Below, one piece after another: positions 30,404-34,765 of a stretch of DNA of 34,765 bases. The translations under genes and the position numbers were made by a program. Within the stretch, counting starts at the first letter, position 1; each line of letters begins with the position of its first letter. The notes below the pieces were generated by a model. The model made no database searches and was not told the DNA's origin. It saw nothing but the letters and a program-made list of their open reading frames with translations. Source of the DNA: Chara braunii (taxonomy: Eukaryota > Streptophyta > Charophyceae > Charales > Characeae); contig BFEA01000407.1 in assembly GCA_003427395.1 (NCBI GenBank), positions 519,051-553,815 of the forward strand, in the 5' to 3' direction.

Positions 30404-30517
30404 TCACTACCGGTTAATTATCGGCTGAAGGAGAACTCCAGGATTGTTGATCGAGAATTTATTGGAGCTAAGATAAATGAATTATTAGTAGTAGAGTATT
30501 ATTCTCGTCAAGTATAA
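30404..30517 (+). pseudogene. rps4: Plastid rps4 C-terminal fragment
   Basis: The last 37 codons and the stop (TAA 30515-30517) read VDREFIGAKINELLVVEYYSRQV. INELLVVEYYSRQ is the highly conserved C-terminus of plastid ribosomal protein S4, which starts assembly of the 30S subunit. The body of the gene is absent; upstream sequence belongs to other DNA. The AT-rich codon use, unlike the surroundings, supports a transferred plastid origin. Confidence 0.85.
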
Positions 30518-30592
30518 TATTTAAAAAAGCAACATTCGATCAATTTGATACATAGAAATATCTACTTATATATATTCATACATCTATCTACA

Positions 30593-30706
30593 ATACGTTA
30601 TCAATTACTTCCTTATTTAAGGTTGTTTTTTAATCCAAATTTAGATAGATCAATTGCTCAATTTGCAGAAATTTTACACAGTGAAAGTCTTTTTCTTGAA
30701 ACTTAA
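30593..30706 (+). pseudogene. TilS-like (tRNA-Ile lysidine synthetase, plastid ycf62 type) fragment
   Basis: The frame [28 protein letters not shown] with E and FLE following matches the IRHxLLPxLRxxxNPxLxxxLxxxAEILxxE segment of TilS, the enzyme that converts a tRNA-Ile anticodon cytidine to lysidine. Some green algal plastids carry this gene as tilS/ycf62. Only this short segment is present, ending at TAA 30704-30706, far short of a full protein. It lies 75 bp after the rps4 fragment in the same orientation and in the same AT-rich insert. The match is by eye. Confidence 0.5.
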
Positions 30707-30714
30707 TATTTTAC

Positions 30715-30777
30715 ATAGGATCTCTATTTATTATTCTGTTGGAAATAAGAATACTATAGATACTATAGAGATCCTAT
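30715..30777. repeat. Hairpin with perfect 13-bp arms, plastid 3'-UTR style
   Basis: ATAGGATCTCTAT (30715-30727) pairs with ATAGAGATCCTAT (30765-30777) across a 37-nt loop. Such stem-loops are usual 3' of plastid genes, where they stabilise transcript ends. It follows the TilS-like stop. Confidence 0.7.
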
Positions 30778-30955
30778 AAATACATGAATATACAATATAT
30801 AAATTTCAGTGAATTTACTCTTGATTACATATGATGGTTAAAAAATAAGCAAAAATCAATACAAATTCATAAATATATTTTATAGAATAAAAAATGATAC
30901 ATATAGTAAATAGCAATATGTACATTCATTTGTCTACATTCTAAGGGGCTCCTAA
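30778..30955. other. Remainder of AT-rich plastid-like insert
   Basis: Strongly AT-rich to about 30950, then an abrupt change to G-rich sequence at TAAGGGGCTCC. No further plastid gene recognised. Confidence 0.5.
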
Positions 30956-31496
30956 GCGAGCGTGAAAATTGATGAGTGGTTGTCTTGCGATTGGATTAGA
31001 AAGGCGACGAGATAGGGGTGGGATGAAGTTAGAGCCCGAGGTGTATTGGATCTTGGCTGAGACCTGACTATGATTGAGACAGCATAGGTGACAGGAGGGG
31101 TTGGAGTTGGAGTGGGTTGAGTAGTACGAGGGTGGGTACTATCGGGCGCGGCAGGAGGAATTCTTGATTATATCGGGGGCACTAAGGGACAGAGGCAGGA
31201 CAGGAGGCGATGAAGGTCCAACCTGCCAGGGAGTGAGAGGTATGGAGCGGAGATAACAAGATCAGGGGGAGTGTACGATAAAGGATGAAAGGGCGGCGTA
31301 GAAAACGTGAAGGATAGCGGGGAGGAAGGTGTCTGGCCAAGGGGATGAATCGGGGTGAAAAATAGACTGAGGGATGGAGTGTCCGGTGTTGGGTTGGAGG
31401 AGGTTTGGCAAAAGGGTTAGGAGATGAGAAGGGCTTTGAACAGTTAGTGTATAAGCGGCGATGAAAGGTTGAAAGGTTGGAATAATCACACAAAAG
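30956..31496. other. Unassigned G/A-rich sequence
   Basis: Purine-rich plus strand giving Ser/Pro/Leu-rich minus-strand frames. No supported gene. Confidence 0.45.
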
Positions 31497-31810
31497 CGTG
31501 GTGGGAACGGGAACGGGATTGAGACAAGAGCGGGATTGGATAAGAAATAGTCGGGATCGGGGTTGGGATGGGAAGGGGATCGGGATCGGGGATGAGGTGA
31601 GATCGGGATCGGGAAGGTCGGGAAGGAATCAGGGTCGGGTTGGGGTCGAGATCGGGGTGTGGTCTCGGGACGGGTTCGGGAATGAAACAGGGTCGAGGAT
31701 GGGGTACAGTCGGGATCGGGACCGTAGCAAAGTCGAAATCCGGATGGGCCGGAATTGGGTTGGGATCCAGATAGGGATGGGGTCGAGATGGAAGGGGGGG
31801 ATCAACTGCT
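31497..31810. repeat. Degenerate (GGGATCG)n minisatellite
   Basis: Repeats of GGGATCGGGATCGGG, GGGAACGG and GGTCGGG type. The long minus-strand frame over it is a run of Pro-Asp/Pro-Ile/Ser-Arg dipeptides, as expected from translating the repeat. Confidence 0.85.
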
Positions 31811-33400
31811 TTTGGGAGGGCTGGTGGAAAGAAGGAGGTCGGAGAGGGGGTGTGGCGAGAAGGGGTTATCGGGTGATGCGGGGGGAAACGGCGTATAGTT
31901 GTTAGTATGGGGGAAAGGAACTGGAACGCGTATTTCGCTGCTAGAGGCGCTGGCTTGGCTACCTTATGGGTCGCCTCCGTAGTATTCGTCGTCGTTTGTG
32001 ACCTTTCTTCGTCCGGTGAATGAGTGTATGCGATTGTGGACGAGATCTTCGGACGAGAACAACGGACGGATCGGATCGATGCTCCCAAACCAGGAGAGGT
32101 ACTGAGTGCGCTACTTACCTTCTAGATTGGGGGCGTGTTGACGAGGTAGATTTCACCTTGGCGATATTCCGTAATGGCGATTCCGACAGAACTCCCAAAC
32201 CTGCTTCTGCGGCGGCGAGTTGCTCTCTTGAGTTTTTCCTTGCTTGTTGGCTCAGCTAGTGCCACTATTGTCCTTGTCGAAATTTGTGTCTTCCTTGTTT
32301 TCGTATCGTGTGGGCCACTCCCTTCCCTTGATTTGCCTTTGCCCTTAACCTTTTCCTCCTCACTGTTCCTTTCTTTTGTCTCTGCTTCTTTCTCTTGTTA
32401 CGCCTTTGCCCTTCTACTCCCCCTCTTCACTGTTCCTTTCTTTTGTCTCTCCTGCCCGTTCTGTTTTTTTCCTTAGTGGGGAATACCTTCTCTTGTCTCT
32501 CCTCTCCCTCTCTTCTTCCTTTTCTTTCCTGCCTTCCGTCTTGCACTCGAGTGGGCTTTGTTTTTTCCCCGCCTTGTCAAACCTTAAGGTCGCCTACCGC
32601 GGTTTACGAACTTCAACCACTCTTCTCCCGTGATGATGACCGTGTTGTCCAGGCTATGGTGACTACTTTGCCACGCCCGAAGGCGTGGCACCTTCTCGTG
32701 GTTCGCGCCCAGATTCAAACGAGCGTTTCTTCGAAAACCGCACGATTGGTGCGAATCGGGTTCCCTTCGGCCTGGCCCAACTCAAGTTGGCGGGCGGAGG
32801 GACGCGGAAGAGCGCAGAATTAGCGCTAACCTTCGGCGCTTGCGAAAAAAAAAAGAAACAATCAATTCTGCACCTAAGTGTGGCTGGCCTACCCCCGCTA
32901 CTTGAGTGTTTTTTTCGCGCTGCAACCCTCAAAGTCACGGCCACAGGTAAGTACCGGCCCTGCGGGGCCTTTCAACCAACAAGTACCCTTGCGGGTCACA
33001 CACACACTCATGCTGACAAGCACTCAGACAAGCATGCGGACCAGCAGGCACACACACACACACAGACTTATAAATCACAGCAGAATGCGGGAATCTCAGC
33101 AAGGCATACATTCCAGCGGCAAAATTCAGAAATCAGCAGTGTTCTCAGTCTGTGTTTTGGTGGGTGATTACAATTTTTGTTTACACACGACACACATGCC
33201 CCGTCTGTGCTCGGGGGCCTTCAACTCACATGCGCAAGTCCGTACCTTCAAGCCTATTTTTCCCGACTAAAAATCGATTTCTTTTTTTTCCCTGGGGAGA
33301 CTGGATTCCCCCGCACACCAGTCAGTGTTTTCTTTCCTATTTGGCTGGTGCCACCAACCATTTTGGTCTTGTAGCACTGTTCATCTGAAGAACGCGGTGA
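31811..33400. other. Unassigned sequence with short repeats
   Basis: No gene supported. A direct repeat of about 23 bp (CACTGTTCCTTTCTTTTGTC and next bases) lies at 32361 and 32428, within a C/T-rich stretch at 32320-32540. A perfect hairpin GCCACGCC-CGAA-GGCGTGGC is at 32670-32689. CA-rich sequence lies at 32997-33064. Confidence 0.45.
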
Positions 33401-34599
33401 AAAATAAAAACTGTCAGCCTCTGTTGCCTCAGAAAGGTGTGCCTTGATCCCGCGACGTGATAGAAAGTCGTCTGTCGGTAGTCTGTATGCACTGTCTGGT
33501 CGCGTGGACTTGAACCGCGAGTCTTGGTCTTAGCAGTCTTAAGGTCAGTCCCAAATCCTAGCCCTACCAGTAGCGAAGAGTCAGTCCTACGTAGCCTAGG
33601 ACTTTCTAGAACAGTCTAAGTTGGCCCTTTGAGGCTGTAGGAGTCAGTCGCTATAGGTGAGTCGATAAAGAGCAGTCTAGTCCTAGTACAGTCAGCAGTC
33701 CCAGTCTACTTCGTCCAGTCAGCAAGTACCAGGTGGGACAACACAATCTTTGGGCCTGGGCCTAAAGGCAGGGCAGTCCATCGACAAAACAGTATAAATA
33801 AAGAGGCAGTGCCCAACCATTCATTTTGCAAACAATGTGGAAGCGCTGCCTGATTGTCTTGTGCTTTGGAGGTCTGCAGATGCCCAAAGACGAAGTGGGC
33901 AGGAAGGAGGAGACAACGATCATAGCCGCTAGGTAGAAGACAGGAGGGAGACGGCGGCCATAGCCGCCAGTGTAGAACAACAATAGTGTGCTTGTGTGTG
34001 TGTGTGGTGTGAATGCGAGGACATTTGGGGTAGATCCTAGTGCGTGCGTGCATAAGTGTGAGTGTCTGATGGTGGACACAAGGTGAGAGTTAGTCTCTCA
34101 GACAGGCTGTTAGATGCCATAGCTTTAAGCTGTTAAAAGTGGACTTATACTGAGTTTCTGGCCAAGGGCCATACATCTGAGTTTCTGTATGGGCGTTGTG
34201 TGACATCTCACGCTCATTGCTGATTCTGCGTGTGCGGAAGTTACTTTGCCATTGACATCTGTATGTATGCATGCTCGAAGTGAGGTTAAGGTCGAGTCTG
34301 ATCACATACATTTGGACTCATGTTTTCTCATTTATTTCGCTATACACTTAAAAGTTGTAGCGGTCCCACCGTCACACGCAGTCGGGGGCCCACGGAAAAT
34401 TGCGGGACGGGCGGAACTGGAAGAGGCCGTCATGTGCGGCGAGGCGAAAACCTGTGGTCCTAGGGAGGGACTGGCGCTGACGGAGCAGCAAGGACGAAGC
34501 GAAGTGAGGGTGCGAAATGGTGCGAGGGGGGCCGACGGTCCACGCGGTGGGAAGGCGGTGGCGGGGCACGCGAAGCCACGCGATGCAGGGAAATGTTGA
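33401..34599. other. Unassigned sequence; CAGTC-rich block and TATA-like site
   Basis: 33470-33720 contains CAGTC or AGTC unusually often (AGTCAGTC, GCAGTC, ACAGTC). TATAAATA at 33793-33800 might be a promoter element of a solo LTR or gene, but no product follows. GGCGGCCATAGCCGCC near 33954-33969 is shared with the chromovirus LTR (about 1442 and 9511). GC-rich from about 34370. Confidence 0.4.
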
Positions 34600-34705
34600 G
34601 GCGTGAGGCCTCGAAAAGTCGGTGCGGACCTCGGGGCGCGAGACGTGGAAAAGTCAGGGCGGAACTCAGTGCGTGAGCCCTGCAAAAGTCGGGCGGGGGC
34701 GGAAA
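34600..34705. repeat. 35-bp degenerate minisatellite, 3 units
   Basis: AAAAGTC recurs at 34614, 34649 and 34684, exactly 35 bp apart, within units of the type GCGTGAG.C.T..AAAAGTC.GG.CGGA.CTCG. Overlapping minus-strand frames are by-products. Confidence 0.85.
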
Positions 34706-34765
34706 GCATGGGCGTGGGGGTATGAGGAGGGAGGGAAGTCTCGCGCCGTTGATTACGATCGTGTT

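Noticed and set aside
31486-32088. 200-codon minus-strand frame rich in Pro, Asp, Ile and Ser-Arg
   Set aside because: More than half is a direct translation of the degenerate GGGATCG repeat; no domain and no start context.
32685-33167. 160-codon plus-strand frame
   Set aside because: No recognisable domain; the end is a CA-repeat translation (His-Thr), and composition is uneven.
33500-33560. Minus-strand CGCGGTTCAAGTCCACGCG, similar to a tRNA T-arm
   Set aside because: No anticodon stem with T33 and no D-arm or acceptor partner could be built, so it is not a tRNA gene.
34332-34709. 125-codon minus-strand frame at the window end
   Set aside because: Covers the 35-bp minisatellite and GC-rich DNA, where long frames arise by chance.

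Overview
The window looks like intergenic nuclear DNA from a large, repeat-rich genome of the green lineage. I see no intact host protein gene and no certain RNA gene. Three things point to a streptophyte, most likely a charophyte alga of the Chara type: a chromovirus-type Ty3/gypsy element primed by a plant-type initiator tRNA-Met site, L1-like non-LTR elements, and decayed plastid DNA. The plastid DNA includes a plastid-style tufA; tufA is found in algal plastid genomes and is missing from those of land plants. The species call is inference. Four single N bases and a sequencing-adapter dimer show that this is a short-read draft assembly.

Layout. 1-1020: GA/CA microsatellites, a broken antisense tufA fragment and three copies of a short unit around it. 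1021-10274: one complete but dead Ty3/gypsy chromovirus (LTR 1026-2151, gag, protease, RT, RNase H, integrase, chromodomain-like tail, LTR 9074-10269) with a 5-bp CCAGG target duplication. All its reading frames are broken, and the RT active site reads YLND instead of YLDD. 10275-17590: a patchwork of short repeats, namely microsatellites, a family of small units joined to TC/GA tracts, a 62-bp-arm hairpin, a 152-bp tandem duplication, a tRNA-like (SINE-like) repeat in tandem, a large CA/TA-centred palindrome and a MITE-like hairpin.

17597-21678: the 3' part of an L1-like LINE on the + strand (second half of the endonuclease, damaged RT, zinc-knuckle C-terminus), with its last 336 bp duplicated in tandem. 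21679-27336: mostly unassigned sequence with a long CTT tract, short palindromic repeats, a 136-bp tandem repeat carrying a Nextera adapter dimer, and a 28-bp x4 array. 27337-30300: the 5' part of an L1-like LINE on the - strand (ORF1 with zinc knuckle, then the first half of the endonuclease). The two LINE parts are complementary halves that face each other. Inverting about 17.6-27.3 kb would bring the endonuclease halves together, which suggests an inversion or a misjoin.

30404-about 30950: a second AT-rich plastid-like insert with the rps4 C-terminus, a TilS-like segment and a hairpin. 30960-34765: low-complexity and unassigned sequence ending in a 35-bp minisatellite. Nothing here forms a working pathway. 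The history it shows is insertion, CpG decay and rearrangement of mobile and organellar DNA, with some likely assembly artefacts on top.
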